From Pseudomonas reinekei (GTDB taxonomy: Bacteria; Pseudomonadota; Gammaproteobacteria; Pseudomonadales; Pseudomonadaceae), in contig NZ_MSTQ01000003.1 in the NCBI RefSeq assembly GCF_001945365.1, positions 372,001 to 436,000 of the forward strand: a stretch of 64,000 nucleotides of DNA, written 5' to 3'. The notes under the pieces were generated by a model. That model had not been told where the DNA came from. It did not search any database and saw nothing but the letters and a program-made list of their open reading frames with translations. Both the position numbers and the translations under genes were made by a program. How positions within the stretch are numbered: position 1 is the first letter of the stretch; each line of letters begins with the position of its first letter. This document shows, piece after piece, positions 27,705 to 37,169 of this stretch.

Positions 27705-29099
27705 TCAAAAGTCGTGGATTTGCGGGTACTGACCAAAAATCTCGCGCATCCCCATCAACGCGTCGCGCATTTCCTCATCACCGCATTCCGCCCCCACGCA
27801 CACCCGCACCGCCCGCGGCCGCGGCGTACCGCGCACGGTGAACGGGTCGGGTGATGTGACTGCGATATGCTTGTGGCGCAGGGCGCGAACCAGGCTGTCG
27901 AGCTCCCAATGCGGCGGAATACCGACCCAGGCATTCAGTGCATAGGGATGCTGGCCGAGCAGGTATTCGCCGAGGTATTCGCTGACCATCGCCTGGCGCC
28001 CACCCAACAGCTTGCGCTGCAGTCCCACCAGCGTGTCGGCGCGGCCATCGCGAATCCAGCGGGCGGCGATCTCCGACACCATGGGCGTGGCCATCCAGCT
28101 GTTGACCCGCAAAATGCTTTCGGTGCGCAACGCCAGGCGCTTGGGCATCACCAGATAACCGATGCGCAAACCGGTGAGCACCGATTTGGTCATGCTCGTG
28201 CAGTAGAACGACAACTCCGGCAGGTAATGGCTGATCGGCGGCGCTCGGCGCTCATCCAGCAGCGGTCCGTAGACGTCGTCTTCGATGATGTGCACACCGA
28301 AGCGCCGGGCAATCTCGGCGATTTCCCGACGACGGTTGTCCGGCATCAGGCTGGTGGTCGGGTTGTTCAGGTTCGGCGTACAGACCAGCGCAGTGATGCG
28401 TTCATTGCTGCACATGTCCTCGAAATGCTCCGGGTCAATGCCGTAGCGATCCATTTCAAGGCCTTTGAGGGTGAAACCCAGCACCTGGGAGTTGCCGATC
28501 ACGCCATGGTCGGTGATGCCTTCGCAGAGCACCACGTCATCGGGGCCGGCCAGGGAGGCCAGGGCGAGGAAAATCCCGTGGGCCGCGCCATTGGTGATCA
28601 GGATGTCATCGCGCTCAACGCGCAGGCCTTGTCGCCCGATCCAGTGCATCGCCGCGTCACGGTGCGACTCGAACCCGGCAATGGGACGGAAGGCGTGAAT
28701 CCACGGCTGGTCTTCTTCAGTGCTGAGTTCGCGGCAGGTCTCGCGCCAGAACTGGTCGTGCTCGCGGGTGTGCATGATCCGCGTGATGGAGAAATCCACC
28801 AAAGCGCGTTCGGGACTGTCGAGAATATACGTGGCAACCCGGTCGCTCATGCGCCGCGATACGAAGCTGCCGCGCCCCACTTCGCAACGCACCAGGCCCT
28901 GGCGCTCCAGTTCCTTATAGGCGTTGGTGACCGTCTGCACGCTGATACCCACGGCATCGGCCACCTGCCGTTGCGGCGGCAGGCGCTGATCGTTGACCAG
29001 CACGCCCTGCTCGATGTCATCGGCAATCGCCTGCACCAGAATCTTGTATTTCGACTCGCCGCTGCGGGCGATTTCCAATGCTGCCTTCCACTTGTCCAT
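27705..29099 (-). CDS. enuR: MocR/GabR-type regulator of ectoine use, EnuR
   Basis: A 464-residue MocR regulator: an N-terminal GntR winged HTH (about 17-85; RLPPQRQVADAVGIS, VQTVTNAYKELERQG) fused to an aminotransferase-like domain. Lys305 in TSMTKSVLTGLR is the expected PLP-linked lysine. EnuR represses ectoine genes and is released when its PLP reacts with the pathway intermediates N-acetyl-diaminobutyrate or diaminobutyrate. ATG at 29099 is chosen because it places the HTH as in homologues; upstream in-frame sequence is not protein-like. It is divergent from ehuB and upstream of eutB. Confidence 0.92.
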   Translation of the reverse strand: MDKWKAALEIARSGESKYKILVQAIADDIEQGVLVNDQRLPPQRQVADAVGISVQTVTNAYKELERQGLVRCEVGRGSFVSRRMSDRVATYILDSPERALVDFSITRIMHTREHDQFWRETCRELSTEEDQPWIHAFRPIAGFESHRDAAMHWIGRQGLRVERDDILITNGAAHGIFLALASLAGPDDVVLCEGITDHGVIGNSQVLGFTLKGLEMDRYGIDPEHFEDMCSNERITALVCTPNLNNPTTSLMPDNRRREIAEIARRFGVHIIEDDVYGPLLDERRAPPISHYLPELSFYCTSMTKSVLTGLRIGYLVMPKRLALRTESILRVNSWMATPMVSEIAARWIRDGRADTLVGLQRKLLGGRQAMVSEYLGEYLLGQHPYALNAWVGIPPHWELDSLVRALRHKHIAVTSPDPFTVRGTPRPRAVRVCVGAECGDEEMRDALMGMREIFGQYPQIHDF

Positions 29100-29159
29100 C
29101 GGCGCCGAACCCACGTGTTTGCCAGTGCCGACAGCATCCCGCGAGAAACCATGCAAAGC

Positions 29160-29176
29160 AATTGTCCTAGTGCAAT
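29160..29176 (+). promoter_or_regulatory. Proposed EnuR operator in the enuR/ehuB gap
   Basis: AATTGTCCTAGTGCAAT matches the eutB-upstream site at 14 of 17 positions. It lies 61 bp upstream of enuR and 214 bp upstream of ehuB, inside the 290-bp divergent region, so it could govern both directions. Confidence 0.55.
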
Positions 29177-29389
29177 GCAATGTGGCACAGGGCTTTTGTA
29201 TGCTCGGTCCAAGGTCGATGCACAGGCAGGGGAACCCGCCGCCAACAACAACCAATCGATCTGTACCGGAACTGTGCCCCCGGGCTTCGGCTCAACTGGA
29301 AACGGCTCTCGTACGCTTTGCTCTTGTCACACTGCCTCCTACCACAGAGCCGTCACCGACGGGTCCACAAGAAACAGGAGATTTTATCG

Positions 29390-30247
29390 ATGAGCAATTC
29401 CATTCCCCGCAGTTCCCATGTCTTGCGTCACCTGTTCGTGGCTTGCGCGATGTTCGGTCTGGCCGCCAGCGCCCATGCCGCCACGACGCTGGAAACCATT
29501 ACGAAAAACAGCACCATTCGTATCGGCTACGCCAACGAAACCCCATTCGCCTTTACCGAGACTGATGGCCGGGTCACCGGCGAATCGCCGGAAATCGCCA
29601 AGGTCATCTTCGCCAAAATGGGCATCAAGCAAGTCGATGGCGTACTGACCGAGTGGGGCTCGCTGATCCCGGGCCTGCGCGCCGGGCGTTTCGATGTGAT
29701 TGCCGCCGGCATGTACATCACCCCCGAGCGCTGCAAACAGGTGATCTTCACCGACCCGCAATACCAATTGCCCGACGCCCTCCTGACCGCCAAAGGCAAC
29801 CCGAAAAACCTGCACAGCTATGAAGACATCGCCAGGAACCCGGACGTGAAACTGGCAATCATGGCCGGCACGGTCAATCTGAAATACGCGCGAAACTCCG
29901 GCGTGAAGGACACGCAGATCCTTCAGGTGCCCGACACCACCGCCCAGTTGCAAGCCGTGCGTGCCGGTCGCGCCGATGCCGCCGTGGGCACCCAGCTGAC
30001 CATGAAAGGCCTGGCGGCCAAGGGTGGAGAAAAGGTCGAAGCGGTCACCGAATTCAAGGATGACCCGTCGCATACCGGTTACGGCGCCCTCGCTTTCCGT
30101 CCGGAAGACAAGGACCTGCGGGATGCGGTCAATGCCGAACTGAAAAAGTGGCTGGGCTCTGAGAACCACCTCAAGACGGTGGCCCCGTTTGGCTTCGACA
30201 AATCCAACGTGACCAGCAAAACGGCTGCCGAGCTCTGCGCTCAATAG
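29390..30247 (+). CDS. ehuB: Ectoine/hydroxyectoine ABC importer, periplasmic binding protein
   Basis: A 285-residue solute-binding protein of the amino-acid (family 3) type with a signal peptide ending near AHA (about residue 30). The IRIGYANETPFAF segment begins the mature binding domain. By family and neighbours it captures ectoine and hydroxyectoine in the periplasm for EhuCD. Start ATG at 29390 after ACAGGAG; a longer in-frame start is not supported. It is the first gene of ehuBCDA, with the proposed EnuR motif upstream. Confidence 0.9.
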   Translation: MSNSIPRSSHVLRHLFVACAMFGLAASAHAATTLETITKNSTIRIGYANETPFAFTETDGRVTGESPEIAKVIFAKMGIKQVDGVLTEWGSLIPGLRAGRFDVIAAGMYITPERCKQVIFTDPQYQLPDALLTAKGNPKNLHSYEDIARNPDVKLAIMAGTVNLKYARNSGVKDTQILQVPDTTAQLQAVRAGRADAAVGTQLTMKGLAAKGGEKVEAVTEFKDDPSHTGYGALAFRPEDKDLRDAVNAELKKWLGSENHLKTVAPFGFDKSNVTSKTAAELCAQ

Positions 30248-30321
30248 TCGAGACAGGCATGGCGCTATAGCGCGATGCCTATCCTGCCGACTCCGGATGT
30301 TGAACCACGCAGGTGTAAACA

Positions 30322-30981
30322 ATGGGTGAATTACTTCCGCTATTGATACAAGGCGCCTGGGTCACGCTCCAGGTGACCTTTTTCGGCTCGATCCTGGCCA
30401 TCGTCGCGGCCATTCTGGCGGCGCTGGGACGCATGTCGCCGTGGCGGGCGCTGAGCTGGTTCTCGGTCGCCTACATTGAAGTGTTTCGTGGCACGTCGTT
30501 GCTGGTGCAACTGTTCTGGCTGTTTTTCGTGTTGCCGCTGCCACCGTTCAATCTGGCACTGAGCCCCTACAGCGTCGCCATCGTCGGCCTCGGCCTGCAC
30601 ATCGGCGCGTATGGCGCCGAGGTGATGCGCGGTGCAATCAGTTCCGTGGCGAAAGGTCAGTACGAAGCGGCAACGGCGCTGAACTTCAGCAGCTACAAGC
30701 GTTTTCGCCGGATCATTCTGCCTCAAGCCTTGCTCGCCGCTATTCCACCGGGCACCAACCTGCTGATCGAACTGCTGAAAAACACCTCGCTGGTGTCGCT
30801 GATCACCTTGTCCGACCTGAGCTTCCGCGCCCGGCAACTGGATCAGGCCACGTTCCAGACGCTGGAAATCTTCAGCCTCGCGCTGGTGATGTATTTCATC
30901 CTGGCGCAAGCGATCAACCTCGGCATGCGCAGCATTGAACGTCGCCTGGCGCGCGGCCGGATGCGTGGAGGTCTGTCATGA
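30322..30981 (+). CDS. ehuC: Ectoine/hydroxyectoine ABC importer, permease EhuC
   Basis: A 219-residue amino-acid-type ABC permease with about five membrane helices. The cytoplasmic coupling loop that contacts the ATPase is visible as EAATALNFSSYKRFRRIILP. It pairs with EhuD. It follows ehuB by 74 nt and overlaps ehuD by 4 nt (ATGA). Confidence 0.9.
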   Translation: MGELLPLLIQGAWVTLQVTFFGSILAIVAAILAALGRMSPWRALSWFSVAYIEVFRGTSLLVQLFWLFFVLPLPPFNLALSPYSVAIVGLGLHIGAYGAEVMRGAISSVAKGQYEAATALNFSSYKRFRRIILPQALLAAIPPGTNLLIELLKNTSLVSLITLSDLSFRARQLDQATFQTLEIFSLALVMYFILAQAINLGMRSIERRLARGRMRGGLS

Positions 30982-31634
30982 CCCTGTTCGACTGGACCTA
31001 TGCCTGGCAGATCCTCCCCGATTTGCTGCGCGCTTCGCTCAACACCGTGGGCATTACCCTGATCGGTTTCCTGATCGCCATTGTGCTGGGGCTGTTTCTC
31101 GCCATCGGCCGACGCAGCCGCCTGTATTGGCTGTCGTGGCCGATCGCCGGGATGATCGAATTCATCCGCAGCACGCCGCTGCTGATCCAGGTGTATTTCC
31201 TCTACTACGTGCTGCCCAATTACGGCGTCAGCCTATCGGCCATGCAAGTGGGGATCATCGGCATTGGCGTGCACTACGCCTGCTACATCGCCGAGGTCTA
31301 TCGCGGCGGGCTTGATGCCGTGCCACGTGCGCAATGGGAAGCAGTGACCGCGCTGAACATCGGGCCGTACAGCGCCTACCGCAACATCATCCTGCCCCAG
31401 GCCCTGCGGCCGATCCTGCCGCCGCTGGGCAACTACCTGGTGGCAATGCTCAAGGACACGCCGGTGCTGTCAGCCATAACCGTGGTTGAAATCATGCAGC
31501 AGGCCAAGAACATCGGCTCCGAAAACTTCCGCTACCTGGAGCCGATCACCATGGTCGGCCTGTTCTTCCTCGCCCTGAGCATCGCCCTGGCTTATCTGGT
31601 ACGGCGCCTCGAACTGCGCCTGGAGCTACGCTAA
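30978..31634 (+). CDS. ehuD: Ectoine/hydroxyectoine ABC importer, permease EhuD
   Basis: A 218-residue permease, the second half of the EhuCD channel, with a coupling loop EAVTALNIGPYSAYRNIILP parallel to that of EhuC. It overlaps ehuC (ATGA) at the start and ehuA (TAATG) at the end, so the three are translated together. Confidence 0.9.
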   Translation: MTLFDWTYAWQILPDLLRASLNTVGITLIGFLIAIVLGLFLAIGRRSRLYWLSWPIAGMIEFIRSTPLLIQVYFLYYVLPNYGVSLSAMQVGIIGIGVHYACYIAEVYRGGLDAVPRAQWEAVTALNIGPYSAYRNIILPQALRPILPPLGNYLVAMLKDTPVLSAITVVEIMQQAKNIGSENFRYLEPITMVGLFFLALSIALAYLVRRLELRLELR

Positions 31635-32509
31635 TGACTTCTCCACTCTCGACCTCCAACGACCTTTCCCGGCGCGGCAACCTGACGCCACTGCATCCGC
31701 AAGAGGCCACGGCCATGCATCAAACGAAAGCGGTCAAGCCGATTGTCAGCTTCCAGGACGTCACCAAAAGCTACGGCAATTTCACCGTGCTCGACCATTT
31801 GAACCTGGACGTCTCGCCCGGCGAGAAAGTCGCGATCATCGGCCCCAGCGGCTCGGGGAAATCCACGCTGTTGCGGGTCTTGATGACCCTCGAAGGCATT
31901 GATGACGGACTGATCCGCATCGAAGACGACTTGCTGACACATATGCCCAATCGCAACGGCGTGCTGGTGCCGGCCAACGACCGGCACATCCGCCGGGTGC
32001 GCGGCAAAATCGGCATGGTGTTCCAGAGTTTCAACCTGTTCCCGCACATGACGGCATTGCAGAACGTCATCGAAGCGCCGGTGCAAGTACTGGGCATGAA
32101 AGCCGCCGAAGCAGGGGAACGGGCGGCGGATCTGCTGGAATTGGTGGGGCTGGGCAGCAAGCTGGGGCATTACCCTTCGCAGCTGTCCGGTGGGCAGCAG
32201 CAACGGGTGGCGATTGCCCGCGCCTTGGCCATGCGGCCCAAGGTCATGCTGTTTGACGAAGTGACCTCGGCGCTCGACCCGGAACTGTGTGGCGAGGTAC
32301 TCAACGTGATCCGCAAGCTCGGCGCCGAACATAACCTGACCATGCTGATGGTCACCCACCAGATGGGCTTCGCCCGGGAATTCGCCGATCGCGTGTGCTT
32401 CTTTTACAAAGGCCAGATCCACGAGCAGGGTACCCCGGCGCAGATCTTCGAACATCCGCAGCAGGAACGGACGTGTGCGTTCCTTAGCGCGGTGAAAGAG
32501 GCCAACTAA
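31634..32509 (+). CDS. ehuA: Ectoine/hydroxyectoine ABC importer, ATPase EhuA
   Basis: A 291-residue ABC ATPase. Walker A GPSGSGKST is at 70-78, the signature is LSGGQQQR, and Walker B is VMLFDEVTSALD. About 35 residues precede the ABC domain; a second ATG at codon 28 is a possible alternative start. It powers EhuCD. It is last in ehuBCDA and is followed by a REP pair. Confidence 0.9.
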   Translation: MTSPLSTSNDLSRRGNLTPLHPQEATAMHQTKAVKPIVSFQDVTKSYGNFTVLDHLNLDVSPGEKVAIIGPSGSGKSTLLRVLMTLEGIDDGLIRIEDDLLTHMPNRNGVLVPANDRHIRRVRGKIGMVFQSFNLFPHMTALQNVIEAPVQVLGMKAAEAGERAADLLELVGLGSKLGHYPSQLSGGQQQRVAIARALAMRPKVMLFDEVTSALDPELCGEVLNVIRKLGAEHNLTMLMVTHQMGFAREFADRVCFFYKGQIHEQGTPAQIFEHPQQERTCAFLSAVKEAN

Positions 32510-32526
32510 AAAGCAACACATACAAA

Positions 32527-32616
32527 TGTGGGAGCGAGCCTGCTCGCGATGGCGGTGTATCAGTCAGCATTAACGCTATCTGACACATCGCCATCGCGAG
32601 CAAGCTCGCTCCCACC
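32527..32616. repeat. REP pair (REPIN-like)
   Basis: TGTGGGAGCGAGCCTGCTCG begins at 32527; the opposing copy, CGCGAGCAAGCTCGCTCCCA, lies at 32595-32614, with GGCGGTGT / ACATCGCC also paired between them. It lies between convergent ehuA and the OmpA-like gene and is followed by T-rich sequence, so it may help end transcription. Confidence 0.88.
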
Positions 32617-32634
32617 GTTTTTTTCTCGCGGGTG

Positions 32635-33366
32635 TTATGGGTACTGCTGAACAGTGCCCGGCTGTTGCTGACCACCGTACTGCTGACCCGGAATCGCCTT
32701 GAGGTTGACCTCTACACGACGGTTCTGCGCACGACCATTGACGTCGGCGTTGCTGGCCACCGGGTTATCCGGGCCGGCACCACGGGCGCTCAGGTTGGCC
32801 CCGCTGACGCCTTGCGAGGTCAGGTACGTCGCCACGCTCTGAGCACGACGCTGGGACAGGTCCATGTTGTGCTGACGGCTGCCGGTGCTGTCGGTGTAGC
32901 CGACGATTTCGATCTGGTTCTGGTTGAACTCTTTCAGCGAGCCCGCCAGGTTGTTCAGCGGCTGGTAGAAGCTCGAAGCGATGTTCGAAGAATCGGTGGC
33001 GAAAGTGATGTTACCCGGCATGATCAATTTGATCTGATCGCCCTGGCGCTGCACTTCGACACCGGTATTGGCCATGCTGGCCCGCAGTTTTTTCTCCTGC
33101 TGGTCGGCGTAGTAGCCGTAACCGGCGGCGGAAGCACCCACCACGGCGGCGCCGATCAGCGCGCCCTTGCCACGGTTGTTGTGGTCAATGGCGGCACCCG
33201 CCAGGGCGCCGGCCAGCGCACCGAGGCCACCATACTTCGCGGTTTTGCTCATGCCAGTGGAGCCGCTATCGGCCTGACCCTGGTTGTCGTAAGGGTTGGG
33301 CGATGCGCAACCGGACAACAGCGCCACGGCAGTAGCAACAATAATCAAACGACGGGTGGTGAACAT
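32635..33366 (-). CDS. OmpA-family lipoprotein with glycine-zipper (YiaD-like)
   Basis: A 243-residue outer-membrane lipoprotein. The signal ends LLSGC with Cys20 lipidated. A Gly/Ala-rich glycine-zipper segment (about 46-85) precedes an OmpA C-terminal peptidoglycan-binding domain (about 110-225; IEIVGYTDSTGS, RAQNRRVEV). A short Gln/Gly tail ends the protein. It probably ties the outer membrane to peptidoglycan. Transcribed alone; not obviously linked to the ectoine genes. Confidence 0.88.
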   Translation of the reverse strand: MFTTRRLIIVATAVALLSGCASPNPYDNQGQADSGSTGMSKTAKYGGLGALAGALAGAAIDHNNRGKGALIGAAVVGASAAGYGYYADQQEKKLRASMANTGVEVQRQGDQIKLIMPGNITFATDSSNIASSFYQPLNNLAGSLKEFNQNQIEIVGYTDSTGSRQHNMDLSQRRAQSVATYLTSQGVSGANLSARGAGPDNPVASNADVNGRAQNRRVEVNLKAIPGQQYGGQQQPGTVQQYP

Positions 33367-33470
33367 GAAGAGCTCCTACTTTTTTGCATTCTGTGGTGCA
33401 ACGGACTTAAGCATCGAACCTTTGCGGGCGTTGGATCGTTTGTGCCGATAAAAATTCCGCTGGTTACAAA

Positions 33471-34112
33471 TCAGGCCCGAACAAACGGATTCTCACGCAT
33501 TTCATCGCCGAGGCGGGTATCCGGACCGTGCCCGGCCACCACCGTCGCTTCTTCGTCGAGGGTATACAAACGCTGCTTGATGGAACGCACGATAGTCGCC
33601 TGATCGCCACCCCACAAATCGGTACGCCCTACCCCACGCTTGAACAGCGTGTCACCGGCAATCAACAGCTTGGCGTCGGCAAACCAGAAGCTCATCGACC
33701 CCGGTGTGTGACCCGGCGTGTGCAGCGCTACGCCACAGCCGCAAGCCAACTCTTCATCATCGGCCAACCAGCGATCCGGCGACGGCACTGGCGTGTAGGG
33801 AACGCCGAACATCTGGCATTGCATCTCCAGATTGTCCCAGAGGAATTGATCTTCCTTGTGCAGGTGCAAGGTGGCGCCGGTTTTCTCCTTCAACTGCCCG
33901 GAAGCGAGGAAATGATCGAGGTGCGCGTGGGTGTGAATGATGCTGACCACTTTCAGGCCCAAGGCATCGAGGCGAGCCAGGATCAACTCATGATTGCCAC
34001 CCGGATCGACGACGATGGCCTTTTTCGTTACGGGATCGCCGATGATCGTGCAGTTGCACTGCAGCGGACCGACGGGGAAGGTTTCGCGGATGAGGGCGGG
34101 CTGTTGGGACAT
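33471..34112 (-). CDS. Metallo-beta-lactamase-fold hydrolase (glyoxalase II-like)
   Basis: A 213-residue cytoplasmic hydrolase. The dinuclear metal motif HAHLDH is at 62-67, with later ligands in LHTPGHTPGS, IAGDTLF and AGHG. This subgroup (COG0491) includes glyoxalase II-like thioesterases; the substrate is unknown. The ATG at 34112 is preferred to a longer in-frame start. Its neighbours on both sides appear functionally unrelated. Confidence 0.85.
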   Translation of the reverse strand: MSQQPALIRETFPVGPLQCNCTIIGDPVTKKAIVVDPGGNHELILARLDALGLKVVSIIHTHAHLDHFLASGQLKEKTGATLHLHKEDQFLWDNLEMQCQMFGVPYTPVPSPDRWLADDEELACGCGVALHTPGHTPGSMSFWFADAKLLIAGDTLFKRGVGRTDLWGGDQATIVRSIKQRLYTLDEEATVVAGHGPDTRLGDEMRENPFVRA

Positions 34113-34199
34113 CGGGATCTGCTCGGTAAACGGGGACGGGCAATGTTCGCACAATTCAGTATCCCGCCAACGTCAGCGATGTGTAACGTGAAACATTCC

Positions 34200-36938
34200 T
34201 TAACCCAGAACGCCCAGTTCCTTGGCTCGTGCGACGGCTTGGGTACGCCGCTCAACTCCCAGTTTGCTGTTGATGTGGCTGGCGTGGGTCTTGACGGTGT
34301 GCAGCGAAATGAACAGCTGGTCGCTGATTTCCTGATTGGAACAGCCTTGGGCAATCAGTCGCAGAACCGCCAGTTCTCGCGTGCTGAGCTGTTCGGCGGC
34401 AGAGTTAGCGTCCAGTAGCGGTCGGGCAGGCAGAGCGGGAAGGTGTTCTGTCAGGCTTTGTGAAACGCTGGTCGGCGCGCACAGTTGCAGCTGACCACGC
34501 AACCAATCCGGATGCCCTGCCAACAACCGTTCGAACGACTGCAGTCCGCCCCCGGCCGCAGCGTCCATTGCCTGGGTCAGCGCCTTGCGGGCCTCGGGCT
34601 CGCGTCCGGTGTTGAGCAACAGCGAAACTTTTTGCGTCAACGCCATCGCGCTGAGCATCTGCCGACCGGATTGCAGCCCCTGTTCGAGCAATACATTCAA
34701 TCGCCCTTCGGCCAGCATCGGCTGGCCCTGGATCACCTCCAGCAAGGCTTGTTGCAGTTCGATGTGCAACGGCAATTGCGGGTGGAATTCCGGTGGCGCT
34801 GCGGCGTGTTCGCCGTTGTAGGTCTGGCCCAGTCGTGCCAGCCAGGCTTCGGCAAGATCGGTGCGCCCCTGAGCCAGCCAGAGTTCGCATTTGACCAGGG
34901 TAATCATCGCCAGATAGTAGATCGGCGGCACGTCCCAGATGTGCATCAGCCGTTCGGCTTCGGCCAGCTCGGCAAAGGCTTTGGCAAACTCGCCGCTGCT
35001 GCCTTCGAGCCGGGCGATCACGCAATGGCCGATTAACACGCTGATGTCGCGACAGGCGCGGGCCTCGTTCAAGCCGACCTGCAAGCGCCCCCTCGCCACC
35101 TGTGGTTGCAGGCGCAGAGCCAGCAGAAACCCTTCGTACAAGGTCAGTCGGGCACGGACAGCGTAGAGCCGTTGCGGTGACAAGCCCTGCAGGCGTTGCA
35201 GGCCCTGGCGAACTTCGGCGAGCGCGCGCAGGACTTCCCCGCGCGCCTGCAACACACGGGCGCGGTCATAATGGGCCAACGCCTCGAATAATGGGTTACC
35301 GACCCGTTGGGCCAACTCCAGAGAATCGCGGTTCAATTTGCGCGCGCGCCACAGGTCGCCATCGGCAATGGCCAGGTTGGACAATGTCGAGAGGCACATC
35401 AGCCGCTGGCCGTAACGCTTGCATGGAAGACTTTCGAGTGCTTCGGTGCAATAGAGCAGCGTGAGTTCACGGTTGCCACGCCCGCGAGCGATGATTCCGC
35501 TCAAGGCCAGCCATTGCGCCAGCATCGACTTTTGCGCCGTCGCCGACGGGGCCGGCAGGAAGCGACTCAGATGACTGGCCAGCTCTTCGGCGGCGTCCAG
35601 TTGGCAGGCCAGTCCCAGCGCCCAGCTGTAGAGTACGATCAAGCGCGGCGTGCTGATCAGCAGGCTGTCGGGCAAGTCCATTTTCCAGCGCAGCAACATG
35701 CCGACATTCTGTTCCGCGAGCAGTTGTTCTTCCGAGAGGTTTTGCACCAGGTTTGCCGCGACGTCCAGATGCCCGGCGCGCAATGCCTGCTCCACCGCTT
35801 CGTCGAGTAGCCCCTGGGCATTGAACCAGCGACAGGCGCGCAGATGCAGGGTGGCGGCCGGAACCATCGTCTGCGCGGTGGGCCGGGTCCGCAACAAGTC
35901 GGAGAACAGGTGGTGATAACGAAACCAGTGGCCATGCTCGTCCAGCGGCACCAGGAACACCTGGTGCGCCGCCAGGAAACGCAGGATCTCGGCACTGTCA
36001 TGGGCGTCGCGAACGGCGTCGCACAGCTCACTGCAGAAACGTTCCTGAGGGGCGGTGTCGTAGAGAAAAGCCTGGACCTCGGGGGGCAGGCAATCAATGA
36101 CTTCCTCAAGCAGATAATCGCGAATCAGCCCTTCGCCACCGTGCAGCGCCTGGGGTAATGCGCCGTCTGTGCCGGCCTCGGACGCGGCCAGCAGCCAGAA
36201 TCGCAAGCCGGCGACCCAGCCTTCGCTGCGCTGGATGAGGTTTTCCATTGCCTCACCGCGCAATGAACTGCTGTGCCGGTCGAGCAGGCTCAGGGCCTCA
36301 TCGTGGGTCAAACGCAAATCTTGTTCGTGTAACTCAAGCAGTTGTCGCGACAGGCGAAGCCGCGCCAGATGCCAGTCCGGGCGCTGGCGGCTGGTGACCA
36401 TCACCAGCAAACCATCGGGAAGATGATTGAGGAAAAACTGCAGGCATCGGTCCAGAACCGGCCCCTGCGCCAGATGATAATCATCCAGCACCAGCAGCAA
36501 TGGCGTCGCGGTCGACAGGTGCACGGCCAGTTCGTCAAGCAAGCCGTCCAGCCATTCTTCGAAGGCGAACGGTTGATGGCGCTGACGCATTTTCAGCAAA
36601 CCGAGGGATTGCCTGCCCAACTGCGGAAAATAGTCTTGAAGACCTTCGAGCAGTCGCTCGAGGAATCGCCCCGGATCACTGTCGCGCGGGCTCAGGCCCA
36701 GCCAGAGGCTTTGCCAATGAGCCGGCAGCGCCTGACAGAACTCCACCGCCAAAGAACTTTTGCCGAACCCCGCTGGTGCACTGACCAGCAGCAACCTGCC
36801 ACCGAGCCCCGCACTCAGACGCTCGCACAATCGAGGTCGCAGCACATGGCCGTCGGGCAATGGCGGTCGGAAAAAACGCCCGTCCAGCGCTGCGACAGCG
36901 ACGCTTGCAGGACCGGGTGATGGGGACAGATCAGTCAT
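34200..36938 (-). CDS. MalT-type LuxR-family ATP-dependent transcriptional regulator
   Basis: A 912-residue LAL-type (large ATP-binding LuxR) regulator. The N-terminal NTPase has a P-loop APAGFGKSS (54-62) and a Walker B-like LLLVLDDYH. A long TPR-like helical middle (about 400-830) probably senses an inducer, and a LuxR HTH ends the protein (about 850-910; ELAVLRLIAQGCSNQEIS, LHTVKTHASHINSKLG). In P. putida a regulator of this kind sits beside DUF1329, DUF1302 and acyl-CoA ligase genes, the same set seen here; I infer it activates them. Confidence 0.88.
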   Translation of the reverse strand: MTDLSPSPGPASVAVAALDGRFFRPPLPDGHVLRPRLCERLSAGLGGRLLLVSAPAGFGKSSLAVEFCQALPAHWQSLWLGLSPRDSDPGRFLERLLEGLQDYFPQLGRQSLGLLKMRQRHQPFAFEEWLDGLLDELAVHLSTATPLLLVLDDYHLAQGPVLDRCLQFFLNHLPDGLLVMVTSRQRPDWHLARLRLSRQLLELHEQDLRLTHDEALSLLDRHSSSLRGEAMENLIQRSEGWVAGLRFWLLAASEAGTDGALPQALHGGEGLIRDYLLEEVIDCLPPEVQAFLYDTAPQERFCSELCDAVRDAHDSAEILRFLAAHQVFLVPLDEHGHWFRYHHLFSDLLRTRPTAQTMVPAATLHLRACRWFNAQGLLDEAVEQALRAGHLDVAANLVQNLSEEQLLAEQNVGMLLRWKMDLPDSLLISTPRLIVLYSWALGLACQLDAAEELASHLSRFLPAPSATAQKSMLAQWLALSGIIARGRGNRELTLLYCTEALESLPCKRYGQRLMCLSTLSNLAIADGDLWRARKLNRDSLELAQRVGNPLFEALAHYDRARVLQARGEVLRALAEVRQGLQRLQGLSPQRLYAVRARLTLYEGFLLALRLQPQVARGRLQVGLNEARACRDISVLIGHCVIARLEGSSGEFAKAFAELAEAERLMHIWDVPPIYYLAMITLVKCELWLAQGRTDLAEAWLARLGQTYNGEHAAAPPEFHPQLPLHIELQQALLEVIQGQPMLAEGRLNVLLEQGLQSGRQMLSAMALTQKVSLLLNTGREPEARKALTQAMDAAAGGGLQSFERLLAGHPDWLRGQLQLCAPTSVSQSLTEHLPALPARPLLDANSAAEQLSTRELAVLRLIAQGCSNQEISDQLFISLHTVKTHASHINSKLGVERRTQAVARAKELGVLG

Positions 36939-37108
36939 GGCCGGCTCTTGTTTGAATTGCGGGTGGCGGCGTTGCAGATGTCCGCAGACTAGCTGTAAAC
37001 GAACAGGTAATGAAGGTTATTGCTACAAATGGCTACAAAAAGTCTACGAACAAAAGATCGCAGCCTCGTTTCACTCGACAACGCCTGCAGGGGTTGTGCA
37101 CAGCACCA

Positions 37109-37140
37109 AAAAAAAACGCCCCGAACCAGTCGGGGCGCTT
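37109..37140 (-). terminator. Intrinsic terminator after the DUF1329 gene
   Basis: CGCCCCGA (37117-37124) and TCGGGGCG (37130-37137) form an 8-bp stem; on the minus strand it is followed by a run of nine T. Confidence 0.88.
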
Positions 37141-37169
37141 TAGAGGATGCGGCCTCTGGTCAGTTCGGG

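Noticed and set aside
27867-29393. 508-codon plus-strand open frame
   Set aside because: Antisense to enuR; no recognisable domain and no ribosome site.
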